Assembly: GCF_000008185.1 (NCBI RefSeq)
Contig: NC_002967.9
Coordinates: 2,356,001 to 2,420,000 of the forward strand
Reading direction: 5' to 3'
DNA from: Treponema denticola ATCC 35405
Lineage (GTDB): Bacteria > Spirochaetota > Spirochaetia > Treponematales > Treponemataceae
DNA: 64,000 bases
Shown: in pieces, positions 51,859 to 60,183 of the stretch
How the letters are laid out: each line of letters starts with the position of its first letter
How positions within the stretch are numbered: position 1 is the stretch's first letter
The notes under the pieces: model-generated
Seen by the model: only the letters and a program-made list of their open reading frames with translations
Databases searched by the model: none
What the model was told of the DNA's origin: nothing
Position numbers and translations under genes: made by a program

Positions 51859-52797
51859 ATGAAAATATTGGAAGTTAAGGATGTATCAAAAAAATACGGA
51901 AAAAAACAGGTTCTTTCCGGCGTTTCTTTTGATATTGAAGAAGGCGATATCTTCGGTTTAATCGGTCCTAACGGAGCCGGAAAATCCACCCTGATAAATA
52001 TAATAACCGGAATATTGGATCCGTTAAACGGAGAGGTACTTATAGGCGGGCACAGTATCAAAAAAAAGCCGATAGAAGCAAAGAAGCTCATAGGCCTCGT
52101 CCCTCAAGAACTTGCCTTATCGGAGGATATATCGGCAATCGACAACCTCAATTTTTTTGCAAGCCTATACGGCCTTTCAGGAAAAAAATTAAAAGAGGCT
52201 GTAAATGAGGCCTTGGAAGTGGTCGGCTTAACCGAAAAGAAAAAAGAAAAAGTGAAAAAATTTTCAGGCGGAATGAAAAGAAGACTGAACCTTGCTGCAG
52301 CCATTATGCATAAACCCCGTCTTTTAATTTTAGATGAGCCCACGGTAGGCATTGATCCTCAGTCAAGGAACAATATCTTTGAATATCTGCGCAAAGTAAA
52401 TTCACAAGATAAAACTACAATTCTTTATACCTCCCACTATATGGAAGAGGTCGAAGAACTTTGCAAAAATATCTTTGTAATCGATGAAGGAAGAGAGATT
52501 GCCTACGGCTCCCTTAATTCCGTAAAAGAAAAGGCCAACGGAACAGTAACCATCGAAATAAAAGCGGACAACATAAATGAAGACCTAATAGAAAAAATCC
52601 GTCTTTTGGATGGGGCCTTAAATGTAGAGAAAGAAGCAAATACCTTGAATATCCTTTATGAACGAAGCAAGGTCAATCTTGATGAGCTTATTAAAATTTT
52701 GCAAACATCAGGAGCCGTAATCAAGGCCATACAAATAAATGAGCTGAATTTAGGCGAGGTATTTTTACAGCTTACAGGAAAAAAATTACGTGAGTAG
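51859..52797 (+). CDS. ABC-2 exporter ATPase
   Basis: A 312-residue ATPase of the drug/antibiotic-exporter (DrrA/CcmA-like) class: Walker A GLIGPNGAGKSTLINIITG, Q-loop GLVPQELALSEDISAIDNL, signature KFSGGMKRRLNLAAAIMHKP, Walker B LLILDEPTVGIDPQSR, H-switch YTSHYMEEVEEL. The C-terminal ~90 residues are the regulatory extension of this class. GGAGGTG precedes the ATG. It forms an operon with two permease genes (11- and 10-bp gaps). Confidence 0.93.
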   Translation: MKILEVKDVSKKYGKKQVLSGVSFDIEEGDIFGLIGPNGAGKSTLINIITGILDPLNGEVLIGGHSIKKKPIEAKKLIGLVPQELALSEDISAIDNLNFFASLYGLSGKKLKEAVNEALEVVGLTEKKKEKVKKFSGGMKRRLNLAAAIMHKPRLLILDEPTVGIDPQSRNNIFEYLRKVNSQDKTTILYTSHYMEEVEELCKNIFVIDEGREIAYGSLNSVKEKANGTVTIEIKADNINEDLIEKIRLLDGALNVEKEANTLNILYERSKVNLDELIKILQTSGAVIKAIQINELNLGEVFLQLTGKKLRE

Positions 52798-52808
52798 GAG
52801 AATTATAA

Positions 52809-53948
52809 ATGAAAGCATTTTTAAAAATTACGCTTATAGCGATAAAAGATAACTTTATTACCTTTATTTTAGTCTACCTCTGTCTTCCGATTTTTTTTGT
52901 AGGCTATAACGGTTTTTTACAAAAAGATAAATTTAAAGCTGAAACTAATGAAAAGACCATTTCTGTTTTTTTAGATGATGAAGATAAGACTTTCTTATCG
53001 GAACAACTAATCAGTACTTTAAATTCAAGCTCTTTAAAAGATTTTATACAAATTGAAGATGAAACAAATGCCAAATATAAAATCAAAATTCCTAAAGGTT
53101 ACCAAACCGCAGTTGAAGAAAACAAAGAGTTTGATATTTTAATTATCGGTAAAGAGAAGTCTTCTGCATCAATTACTTTTTTATCGAACATAATTAAAAA
53201 CATAAGCAGTTCCATTAACGGGAATTATAAAATGGCTAAGGCGATTACAGCTTCCGGTCAATCTAAAGAACTTATGGATAAGTATCTTAATATTCAAAAA
53301 GAAAGCTCAAAACCTATAGGGAAAATTTTTATGCATCCCGCCCTGCATAGTATGTCAAGTTATGAAGCCTATGCAATATCCATAAGCATCTTTTTATTTT
53401 TTATGTTTGTTATGGAAATTCTTAATCCCACATATAAGAAAAAAGCTGCCGGTCTTACCCTGCGTATTAACTCGATGCCTAAAAAGGCTGCTTATATCTT
53501 TAATGCCCAAATAATAAGTCTGGCCTTAAAAGTATTTGTTGCTATAACAATTTATCTTTTGATCTTTAGATTGTTAAGAGTTTCTTTTATGGGTAACCCC
53601 ATTCTTCTTCTTATATACGCTGCAAGTTTTTCCCTTGTAACCGGATGCATTGCATGTTCATTAGTAAGTATTAACAAACAAGAACTTGTATATACAATAG
53701 TTATAATCATATTTTTTGTATTCGTAGTTTTGGGAACAGTTCTCTTTTCAATTCCAAATGAAAACAAAATTGCAAAACTATTTTTAAAATGTAACGTTTC
53801 ACAAATTATAACAAACCCTCTTAGGAATATTGTTGTAGAAAATTCTTTTGGAGGAATGATAGGCAGTTTGCTCATAATGCTCACTTTTGGTGCAGTATTT
53901 TATACTCTGGGTTTACTGATGGCAAGTTTTAAAAAAACAAAAATTTAA
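52809..53948 (+). CDS. ABC-2 type exporter permease 1
   Basis: A 379-residue permease with the ABC2_membrane_3 layout: one N-terminal helix (residues 12-35), a large extracytoplasmic domain (40-195), then five to six helices. The domain starts with a short strand resembling ISVFLDDEDKTFLSEQLIST. Likely pairs with the next gene as a heterodimer. The substrate is unknown; candidates are lipids, peptides or drugs. Confidence 0.85.
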   Translation: MKAFLKITLIAIKDNFITFILVYLCLPIFFVGYNGFLQKDKFKAETNEKTISVFLDDEDKTFLSEQLISTLNSSSLKDFIQIEDETNAKYKIKIPKGYQTAVEENKEFDILIIGKEKSSASITFLSNIIKNISSSINGNYKMAKAITASGQSKELMDKYLNIQKESSKPIGKIFMHPALHSMSSYEAYAISISIFLFFMFVMEILNPTYKKKAAGLTLRINSMPKKAAYIFNAQIISLALKVFVAITIYLLIFRLLRVSFMGNPILLLIYAASFSLVTGCIACSLVSINKQELVYTIVIIIFFVFVVLGTVLFSIPNENKIAKLFLKCNVSQIITNPLRNIVVENSFGGMIGSLLIMLTFGAVFYTLGLLMASFKKTKI

Positions 53949-53958
53949 GGAGTATGAT

Positions 53959-55122
53959 ATGAAGGAATTCGTAAGTTTATGTTTAGCACAGCTAAAAAGA
54001 ATATTAAAAAATATAACAAATGCCAGTATGTTGATTATTTTCCCTTTTGCGATGATAATTCTTATTTTTGTAATAAGATTTGTTCTTGATCCGAAAGATA
54101 CCGATAATTCGGAAACTAAAAAGACCGATTATACCGTTCAAATGGGTGAGGTAAACTATTTTGTCGATGATACGGGAGATTTATGGAAAAACTTTTTTGC
54201 CGGTTCCGAATCTACAGTTCATCCTGAAAATAGAGAAGAGGAATTAGCAAAGGTTAAGGAAAAACTTGCAACCGGAAAAATACCCGGTCTTATAATTATA
54301 CCCAAAGATTTTTCCGAAAAAATTTCAAAAAATGAAAAACCGGAACTTGAAATTTTAAAAACGGAAGAAAGCATTATTCTTGACAATAGAGTCCAAGCAC
54401 TCAATTTAAGTATAAATGCTTATCTCATGGATAATTTTATTAAAAGTTCTGGTCTAGCCGAAAATGGAGAAAACCTTTTAAACAACAATATAAATATTGT
54501 ATTTAAAACACCGAACAATAAAAATATTATAAGTTTAGGCTTAAAGATAATGACCTTAGTTGTATTGTATATGATTATTTTCGGCTCAACAGCGATTGTA
54601 ACCGACTTAATAAAATTTAGGGAAACAAAGATGTTGGCACGTGCAATAATAAGCCCAAACTCCGAATTTAAAATAGTGGGAAGCTTTTTATTAGCCTTTG
54701 TCTTTATCCAGGTGGTAGTAAATATGATAGTCTTTATTTCTGCGACAATAATATTTAAATTAGAAATTACGGGACTTCCATTGATATTCTTAGCCGTGGT
54801 TTCAACAAGTTTTTTTGCTCTGTCCATAGCTATTTTAATAGCGAGAATTTTTAAAAAAGAATCTCAACTGGCTCTTGCTTCGAATATAACAAGCCTTCTT
54901 ACAATAGTTTTATTTTTCCTTGCTATTATTTCTGTAATGCCCTTTGTTTCAATTCCGCCTGTGTTTAAAAACATTTCAATGTTTTCGCCCCTATATTGGC
55001 TGTTGGAAATGCTGGATAAAGAAAAACTTTTTCCAAACATATTGATAGTCTGGGCGATGACTGCCGCTATTTTTACAGCCGGAAGCTGGAAAATAAAAGA
55101 GTTTAACAACGAAATAAATTAA
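53959..55122 (+). CDS. ABC-2 type exporter permease 2
   Basis: A 387-residue permease with the same layout: helix at 20-42, a long external loop (45-190) and six C-terminal helices, ending SMFSPLYWLLEMLDKEKLFP, a family-typical stretch before the last helix. The operon stops at a strong terminator, which separates it from the histidine kinase. Confidence 0.87.
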   Translation: MKEFVSLCLAQLKRILKNITNASMLIIFPFAMIILIFVIRFVLDPKDTDNSETKKTDYTVQMGEVNYFVDDTGDLWKNFFAGSESTVHPENREEELAKVKEKLATGKIPGLIIIPKDFSEKISKNEKPELEILKTEESIILDNRVQALNLSINAYLMDNFIKSSGLAENGENLLNNNINIVFKTPNNKNIISLGLKIMTLVVLYMIIFGSTAIVTDLIKFRETKMLARAIISPNSEFKIVGSFLLAFVFIQVVVNMIVFISATIIFKLEITGLPLIFLAVVSTSFFALSIAILIARIFKKESQLALASNITSLLTIVLFFLAIISVMPFVSIPPVFKNISMFSPLYWLLEMLDKEKLFPNILIVWAMTAAIFTAGSWKIKEFNNEIN

Positions 55123-55131
55123 AATCAATTT

Positions 55132-55160
55132 AAAGGAGGCAGCTTCTGCCTCCTTTTTTT
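55132..55160 (+). terminator. Intrinsic terminator of the ABC-2 exporter operon
   Basis: AAAGGAGGCAG (55132-55142), loop CTT, CTGCCTCCTTT (55146-55156) and T-tract to 55160. A perfect 11-bp stem. Confidence 0.92.
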
Positions 55161-55172
55161 GGGGTAAAAACC

Positions 55173-55201
55173 TTGCAAAAACTTAATTATTATAATATAA
55201 T
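55173..55201 (+). promoter_or_regulatory. Sigma-70 promoter of the histidine kinase, leaderless
   Basis: TTGCAA (55173-55178), 17 nt, TATAAT (55196-55201), 7 nt (TCGGCTT), ATG 55209. The predicted start point is at the ATG. This excludes the in-frame TTG at 55173, which would be the -35 box itself. Confidence 0.75.
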
Positions 55202-55208
55202 CGGCTTT

Positions 55209-56357
55209 ATGAAAAATAAGTTTTTTATTTTTATTCATTATTTTTTAATAGCATCAAGTCTCATCCAAATAAGTGTAACCGGAGATAGGATTACAGGAAT
55301 TCAGTTTTTATTATATCTTTGTTTTATTATATTATTTAATCTTAGGCTATTTTATATAAATAATAAAACTCTTTTTTTTATTCTTTGTTTAGCCGATTGG
55401 GCTCTTTGTTTTTTTCTATATATTACAGGTCTTACAATTCCCTTCCTCTTATTTTTAATTCCCTTGATAGACGGTTTTTATTATAATTCAAAGCCGTATA
55501 CCTACATATTGGGAATAATAGGACTTGCAGTCTGTATATTTTCACTAAAAAATTTTGATATGGGAATAATCATAAACTATACGGCTCTTTTTATTTTAAG
55601 CGGAGGAGTTTTAGAATATTTTAAACTAAATCAAAATAAAATTATTTCTTCCCAAAACAAAATAGAAGAATTAAATATTCAAAAAGAAGAGCTGTTAAAT
55701 TCCATTCATGATTTGGAAATCTACAATGAGTCGATAGAAGACCTTATGACCTTAAAAGAAAGAAACCGCATCTCCAGAGAAATACATGACAGCGTAGGAC
55801 ACGGACTTTCTACAATGATTATTCAGCTAAATGCACTCTATGCTGCTGCAAAGAACAACAACAATGATTTACCTCAAAAAATCTTAGATTTAAATGCCTT
55901 TGCTAAAAAGAATTTAGAAGAAGTAAGGTTTGCCTTGAGAGAATTAAAACCGGTAGATTATAATAAGTATGAAATAATAATCCTAGTCCACAATCTGATA
56001 GGGGAATTTAAAAAAATGACAAATATCAATGTACAGTTTACTTTTTCAAAAGATATTTGGAGTTTAAACGAAAAACAAAGTCATGCAGTATATAAGGCTG
56101 TTCAGGAATTTCTATCCAATTCTGCAAAGTACAGCAATGCTTCGAAAATTACAATTCACTTTTCTTATACCGAAGCCTCTTTAATAGTTACTATGAAGGA
56201 CAATGGAGACGGCTGTACCGACATCAAAAAAGGAATCGGCTTAAAAGCTATCGAAGAAAGAGTAAAGGAAACGGACGGAACGGTTTATTATGAAAGTCTC
56301 CCTGCCGTAAAAGGCTTTTTTATGCGTTTGGCATTTTTTCAAAATAAGGCTCTTTAA
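55209..56357 (+). CDS. DesK/NarX-type sensor histidine kinase (orphan)
   Basis: A 382-residue kinase. Four to five membrane helices span residues 5-135, a coiled-coil linker 138-185, then HisKA_3 with phospho-accepting H193 (ISREIHDSVGHGLSTMII). The ATPase domain has the N-box QEFLSNSAKYSNAS and G-boxes DNGDGCTDIKKGIGLKAIEE. Kinases of this class pair with NarL-type regulators, normally next door, yet here none follows. The only NarL-type regulator in the window is the orphan at 3.3 kb. The adjacent ABC-2 exporter may be part of the regulated response. Confidence 0.92.
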   Translation: MKNKFFIFIHYFLIASSLIQISVTGDRITGIQFLLYLCFIILFNLRLFYINNKTLFFILCLADWALCFFLYITGLTIPFLLFLIPLIDGFYYNSKPYTYILGIIGLAVCIFSLKNFDMGIIINYTALFILSGGVLEYFKLNQNKIISSQNKIEELNIQKEELLNSIHDLEIYNESIEDLMTLKERNRISREIHDSVGHGLSTMIIQLNALYAAAKNNNNDLPQKILDLNAFAKKNLEEVRFALRELKPVDYNKYEIIILVHNLIGEFKKMTNINVQFTFSKDIWSLNEKQSHAVYKAVQEFLSNSAKYSNASKITIHFSYTEASLIVTMKDNGDGCTDIKKGIGLKAIEERVKETDGTVYYESLPAVKGFFMRLAFFQNKAL

Positions 56358-56405
56358 AATCGGTGGTCAGCTTCTTTACCCTCTTACCATTTTCCTTTTT
56401 TTTGA

Positions 56406-56411
56406 TATAAT
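56406..56411 (+). promoter_or_regulatory. -10 box immediately before cobU
   Basis: TATAAT ends 6 nt before ATG 56418. There is no Shine-Dalgarno sequence. The -35 region at 17 nt (CTTACC) is poor, so either another factor helps or the box is fortuitous. Confidence 0.4.
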
Positions 56412-56417
56412 TATCTT

Positions 56418-56969
56418 ATGATAACACTTATAACCGGCGGATCGAGGAGCGGAAAATCGGCCTATGCCGAAAAACTTTTAGACGGAATAAATGATGTTGT
56501 CTATATAGCAACCGCTGAAATCTATGATGATGAAATGCAGGAAAGAGTAAAAAGGCATATCAAAAGACGCAACCCAAAGTGGCGTACCTATGAAGGCTTC
56601 TTAAACTTAGAAAAAGCCGTCAACGGAGAAAAATACTATTTACTTGACTGCATAACAAATTTAATTTCTCGAATTCTTTTTCAAATAACAGGAGAAAAAG
56701 AAAAGCCCAGTGAAGAGGAGATTCAAAAGACAATAGATACTTCATTAACTCAAATCAAGAATCTTATTTTAGAAATAAAAAAAATAAACGGCTCCTTAAT
56801 TCTTGTAACCAATGAGGTCGGTTCTTCTATTGTACCGATGCATCCCGTATCAAGAGCTTTTTCGGATATTCAAGGAATAGTAAATGCAAAAATCGCCGAG
56901 CTTGCAGATGAGGTTGTTCTCTGCGTTTGCGGCCTACCTATAAAAATCAAAGACGGAGCATCAATATGA
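56418..56969 (+). CDS. cobU: Adenosylcobinamide kinase / guanylyltransferase
   Basis: A 183-residue bifunctional enzyme: P-loop ITGGSRSGKSAYAEKLL, YIATAEIYDDEMQERVKRHI then RRNPKWRTYEG with the guanylylated-histidine region, LLDCITNLISRIL, and VTNEVGSSIVPMHPVSRAFS. It phosphorylates adenosylcobinamide and attaches GMP. It overlaps cobS by 4 bp. No cobalamin riboswitch is visible in the 60 bp before it. Confidence 0.95.
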   Translation: MITLITGGSRSGKSAYAEKLLDGINDVVYIATAEIYDDEMQERVKRHIKRRNPKWRTYEGFLNLEKAVNGEKYYLLDCITNLISRILFQITGEKEKPSEEEIQKTIDTSLTQIKNLILEIKKINGSLILVTNEVGSSIVPMHPVSRAFSDIQGIVNAKIAELADEVVLCVCGLPIKIKDGASI

Positions 56970-57748
56970 AAGGTTTTATTTTAGCCTTGCAGTTTTTTAC
57001 CCGCATCCCCATCAACATAAACATAGACTTTAACGAAAAAAACATTAAAAGAGCTTTTTATTTTTTACCTCTTATAGGAGGGCTTATTGCAGGGCTTGTT
57101 CTTATCCCCATCTATTTTCTTCCGCAAAAATATATTGAAATATCCGGATTTATAAGTTTGCTCCTCTATTTATTTTTAACAGGCAGCATTCACCTTGATG
57201 GAGTCGGAGACACTATAGACGGTTTTTTTTCTGCAAGAAAAAAAGAAAAAATATTGGAAATTATGCAGGATCCGAGAATAGGAACATACGGAACAATAGG
57301 GCTTAATGTTTTTTTGCTTCTCAGATACATAAACTATTCTACCATAATACCTGATGCAGGCCTGCTCATACTAGCCGGAATAATTTCGAGGCTTTCAGGT
57401 TTGGCAGTTGTAGTTTTTTCAAAACCTGCAAAGGATACGGGCCTTGGCCTGCTCTTCCATAAGTCGGCATCAAAGTTTAGTTTTTTCTTTTGGCTGGTCC
57501 TCGTATGTTTCCTTTCCCTTTTTACGCCTGAGATAGCAGCTTTTTCAAAAATACAAGGAACTTTTATTTTGGTAGAGCGATTAAAATATTTACTTCTTCC
57601 CTTAACTGCATTTATTCTAACATTTATAATAATAAGAATTTCATATAAAAAAATAGGCGGCATCACAGGAGATGTAAACGGCCTCATTGTAGAATTAACG
57701 GAACTGGCAGTTTTAAGCACAAGTTTTTTTATAAACGTCCATTTATAA
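56966..57748 (+). CDS. cobS: Cobalamin 5'-phosphate synthase
   Basis: A 260-residue membrane enzyme with about six helices that joins adenosylcobinamide-GDP to alpha-ribazole (phosphate). Family stretches: LQFFTRIPI at the start, HLDGVGDTIDGFFSARKKEK, EIMQDPRIGTYGTIGLNVFL and GGITGDVNGLIVELTELAVL. The start is ATG 56966 in ATGA overlap with cobU, since the longer frame from 56927 has no support. Confidence 0.94.
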   Translation: MKGFILALQFFTRIPININIDFNEKNIKRAFYFLPLIGGLIAGLVLIPIYFLPQKYIEISGFISLLLYLFLTGSIHLDGVGDTIDGFFSARKKEKILEIMQDPRIGTYGTIGLNVFLLLRYINYSTIIPDAGLLILAGIISRLSGLAVVVFSKPAKDTGLGLLFHKSASKFSFFFWLVLVCFLSLFTPEIAAFSKIQGTFILVERLKYLLLPLTAFILTFIIIRISYKKIGGITGDVNGLIVELTELAVLSTSFFINVHL

Positions 57749-57765
57749 AAATCCAAGGATAAAAT

Positions 57766-58356
57766 ATGAAAATAGTTTTGATAAGACACGGAATTACTGT
57801 AACAAACAAAAAAAGAATTTTTAGTTTCGACGACAGTCTCTTGGCGGAAGAAGCCTATCCCATGCTTGACGGTTTAAAGCCCAAACTAAAGGATTTTTCT
57901 TCTTTTAAAGTTTATTCAAGCCCATTCAAAAGAGCCTTACAAACAGCTGAATATTTAGGTCTTAAAAATATTCAAACCGATAAGAGACTCCAAGAATATA
58001 ACTTCGGTATTTTTAAGGGCTTAACATTTGAAGAAGCTCAAACAAAATATCCTATTGAAGCAAAAAACTGGATCGAGAACAATGACAGCTCAGCCCCGCC
58101 TGAAGGCGAAACATCCTTTGAACATTTTAAGAGAACTTCCGACTTTTTAGAAGAAGCAGCCTTAAAAGATGAAAACATAATCATCGTAACTCACTACGGC
58201 ACAATAACAATGGCTCTTGCATGGGCCTTGGATAATTTTTCTTTAAGAAATAAATTTGCCCCTAAAAATTCTACAATCAGCATATTAGAAGTTTTTTTAT
58301 CGGATAACAAAAATGAAATTACTCATAAAGGCATTGAAGTTTTTAATGGCTTTTAA
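57766..58356 (+). CDS. cobC: Histidine phosphatase, probable alpha-ribazole phosphatase
   Basis: A 196-residue phosphoglycerate-mutase-like phosphatase: catalytic LIRHGITVTN, YSSPFKRALQTAEYLG, LQEYNFGIFKGLTFEEAQ and ENIIIVTHYGTITMALAWAL with the second histidine. Position after cobS favours the CobC role (removing phosphate from alpha-ribazole-5'-P or cobalamin-5'-P). A general sugar-phosphate phosphatase cannot be excluded. AAGGA precedes the ATG. Confidence 0.82.
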   Translation: MKIVLIRHGITVTNKKRIFSFDDSLLAEEAYPMLDGLKPKLKDFSSFKVYSSPFKRALQTAEYLGLKNIQTDKRLQEYNFGIFKGLTFEEAQTKYPIEAKNWIENNDSSAPPEGETSFEHFKRTSDFLEEAALKDENIIIVTHYGTITMALAWALDNFSLRNKFAPKNSTISILEVFLSDNKNEITHKGIEVFNGF

Positions 58357-58369
58357 CAATCACATCTGA

Positions 58370-58398
58370 TTGAAAATTTTATAAAATAATGATAGAAT
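58370..58398 (+). promoter_or_regulatory. Sigma-70 promoter of ddl
   Basis: TTGAAA (58370-58375), 17 nt, TAGAAT (58393-58398). A short stem CAATCA/TGATTG (58357-58372) just upstream may end the cob transcript. Confidence 0.6.
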
Positions 58399-58438
58399 GA
58401 ATTTTAAGGTTAGTTTATAAAGGCTATCAGGAGTAGAT

Positions 58439-59545
58439 ATGAATATAGCAATCATTTACGGCGGAAAGTCAAGCGAACATGAGGTTTCCCTACAGTCGGC
58501 ATCATCGATTATAAGGACAATAGATAAAAAGCACAAACTTCACCTAATCGGTATTTCCAAAAACGGAGCATGGTATTTACATGGAGATGAAGAAAGAGAA
58601 AGGATTATAAAAAACGAAAAGGCCGTTTTAAAAATAAAAAAAGATGAGGCAAAGCGAGTAACCGTAATTCCCGGAGGCGGCGCAAAAAAAGGTTTAAAAG
58701 CAGGAGACGAGTTTTTACCGACTGATGCGGTCTTTGCCGTTTTACACGGAAGATTCGGAGAAGACGGCACAATTCAAGGTCTTTTTGAAATGGCCGACCT
58801 ACCCTATGTAGGGGGCGATGTAATGTCCACAAGCATCTCGATGGATAAGGAAAAAACCAAGATGATTTGGGATTATTCGGGCCTTCCCATTGTACCCTAT
58901 ATAGCAATCAAAAGGCAGGACTGGGATGATCCTGAAAAGAAAAAAGCAATCTTAGCAAGGGCCGAAAAGGACTTGGAATATCCTCTCTTTATAAAACCGT
59001 GCAGGGCAGGAAGCTCCGTAGGCGCCGGAATGGTAAAAAACAGAAACGAACTTTTAGAGCAGGCAGAAGAATCTTTTTTATGGGATAATAAAATTTTAGT
59101 CGAAGCATGTATTGAGGCCAGAGAAGTAGAATGTTCGGTTACGGGAAACACAAAAACTGTTGCCTACATTCCGGGAGAAATAATTCCGACCCATAAATTT
59201 TATGACTACGAAGCAAAATACACGGATCCGAACGGAGCCGAATTAAAGATTCCGGCCGATTTAAATGAAACTCAAAGAAAGACAATCAGAGAAACCGCTA
59301 TCAAGGCCTATGAAGCCTTGGATCTATCAGGCCTTTCCCGCGTGGATTTTTTTATCGACAAAAGAACCGGCAAGATATACTTAAACGAGGTAAACACTAT
59401 TCCGGGCTTTACCGCGATTTCGATGTTCCCTAAAATGTGCGGAGCTTCGGGTCTTCCATATAACGAGCTTATAATGCACTTAATAGAGCTTGCAATAGAT
59501 AGATTTAAGACAGACAGAAAACTCAAAACCTGCCGTCAATCTTAA
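58439..59545 (+). CDS. ddl: D-alanine--D-alanine ligase
   Basis: A 368-residue ATP-grasp ligase: IIYGGKSSEHEVSLQSASSI, VFAVLHGRFGEDGTIQGLFE, LFIKPCRAGSSVGAGMVKNR, VECSVTGNTK, and SGLSRVDFFIDKRTGKIYLN followed by EVNTIPGFT. It makes the D-Ala-D-Ala end of peptidoglycan precursors. In the active-site loop the sequence runs YDYEAKY, the Y-type form seen in D-Ala-D-Ala rather than D-Ala-D-Lac ligases. AGGAG precedes the ATG. Confidence 0.95.
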   Translation: MNIAIIYGGKSSEHEVSLQSASSIIRTIDKKHKLHLIGISKNGAWYLHGDEERERIIKNEKAVLKIKKDEAKRVTVIPGGGAKKGLKAGDEFLPTDAVFAVLHGRFGEDGTIQGLFEMADLPYVGGDVMSTSISMDKEKTKMIWDYSGLPIVPYIAIKRQDWDDPEKKKAILARAEKDLEYPLFIKPCRAGSSVGAGMVKNRNELLEQAEESFLWDNKILVEACIEAREVECSVTGNTKTVAYIPGEIIPTHKFYDYEAKYTDPNGAELKIPADLNETQRKTIRETAIKAYEALDLSGLSRVDFFIDKRTGKIYLNEVNTIPGFTAISMFPKMCGASGLPYNELIMHLIELAIDRFKTDRKLKTCRQS

Positions 59546-59550
59546 CTAGA

Positions 59551-60183
59551 ATGATGATAAAAAAGAAAAAAGAAATATTTTTTTTAAACATAATTTTTAT
59601 TTTTCTACTCATTCTATTTATTTTTATGCCGGTAATTTTACCCAAAAATTATTTCATGGCTATTGGTTTTAATATAAGTTTTTATATAATCTTTCAAATA
59701 ATAAGTTTTGCCTTATATTCTTTTTATTATAAAGAGGATAAGGCAAATATAAAAAGCCTTATAGCCGGTGTAAAAGAAAATTTTATAGAAGCTTTAATTA
59801 TATCTGTAATAAAATTATCGATTATATCGGCATTGATTTTTTTATTAAGATATTTTTTAAAACTAAAAACCATTACGGGATATTTTTTTTCAGTATTCAT
59901 TCTTTTTATTTTTTTTATTTTTGAGCTTTCTCTTTTTTGGTATCCTGCAATAATCGGTCTTCAAAAAAAGAAGAAAGGAATAATCTGCAACTTAAAAAAA
60001 TCCTTTTATCTTTTTTTTGAAAATTCTTTTTTTACATATAAAATTTTATTCTTCAGTACCTTAAAATTACTTATTTCATTCCCCACCCTATTTATATTTC
60101 CGGGAATTGCGGGAATTATATTTTACATAGCAGAAAATTATAAACTGATAAATTATAAACCAACAATGGAGAAAAATAAATGA
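59551..60183 (+). CDS. Membrane protein of unknown function
   Basis: A 210-residue, phenylalanine- and isoleucine-rich protein with five predicted helices (about residues 10-30, 38-60, 80-100, 108-135 and 160-190) and a basic N-terminus. I recognise no family. It sits between ddl (5 bp) and malQ (4-bp ATGA overlap), so it is probably translated with malQ. Two tandem ATGs at the start, no ribosome site. Confidence 0.6.
   Translation: MMIKKKKEIFFLNIIFIFLLILFIFMPVILPKNYFMAIGFNISFYIIFQIISFALYSFYYKEDKANIKSLIAGVKENFIEALIISVIKLSIISALIFLLRYFLKLKTITGYFFSVFILFIFFIFELSLFWYPAIIGLQKKKKGIICNLKKSFYLFFENSFFTYKILFFSTLKLLISFPTLFIFPGIAGIIFYIAENYKLINYKPTMEKNK

Noticed and set aside
56358-56417. Cobalamin riboswitch before cobU
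   Set aside because: The gap is only about 60 bp and lacks a B12-box-like sequence; the same holds for cbiE, cbiB and the cobQ locus.
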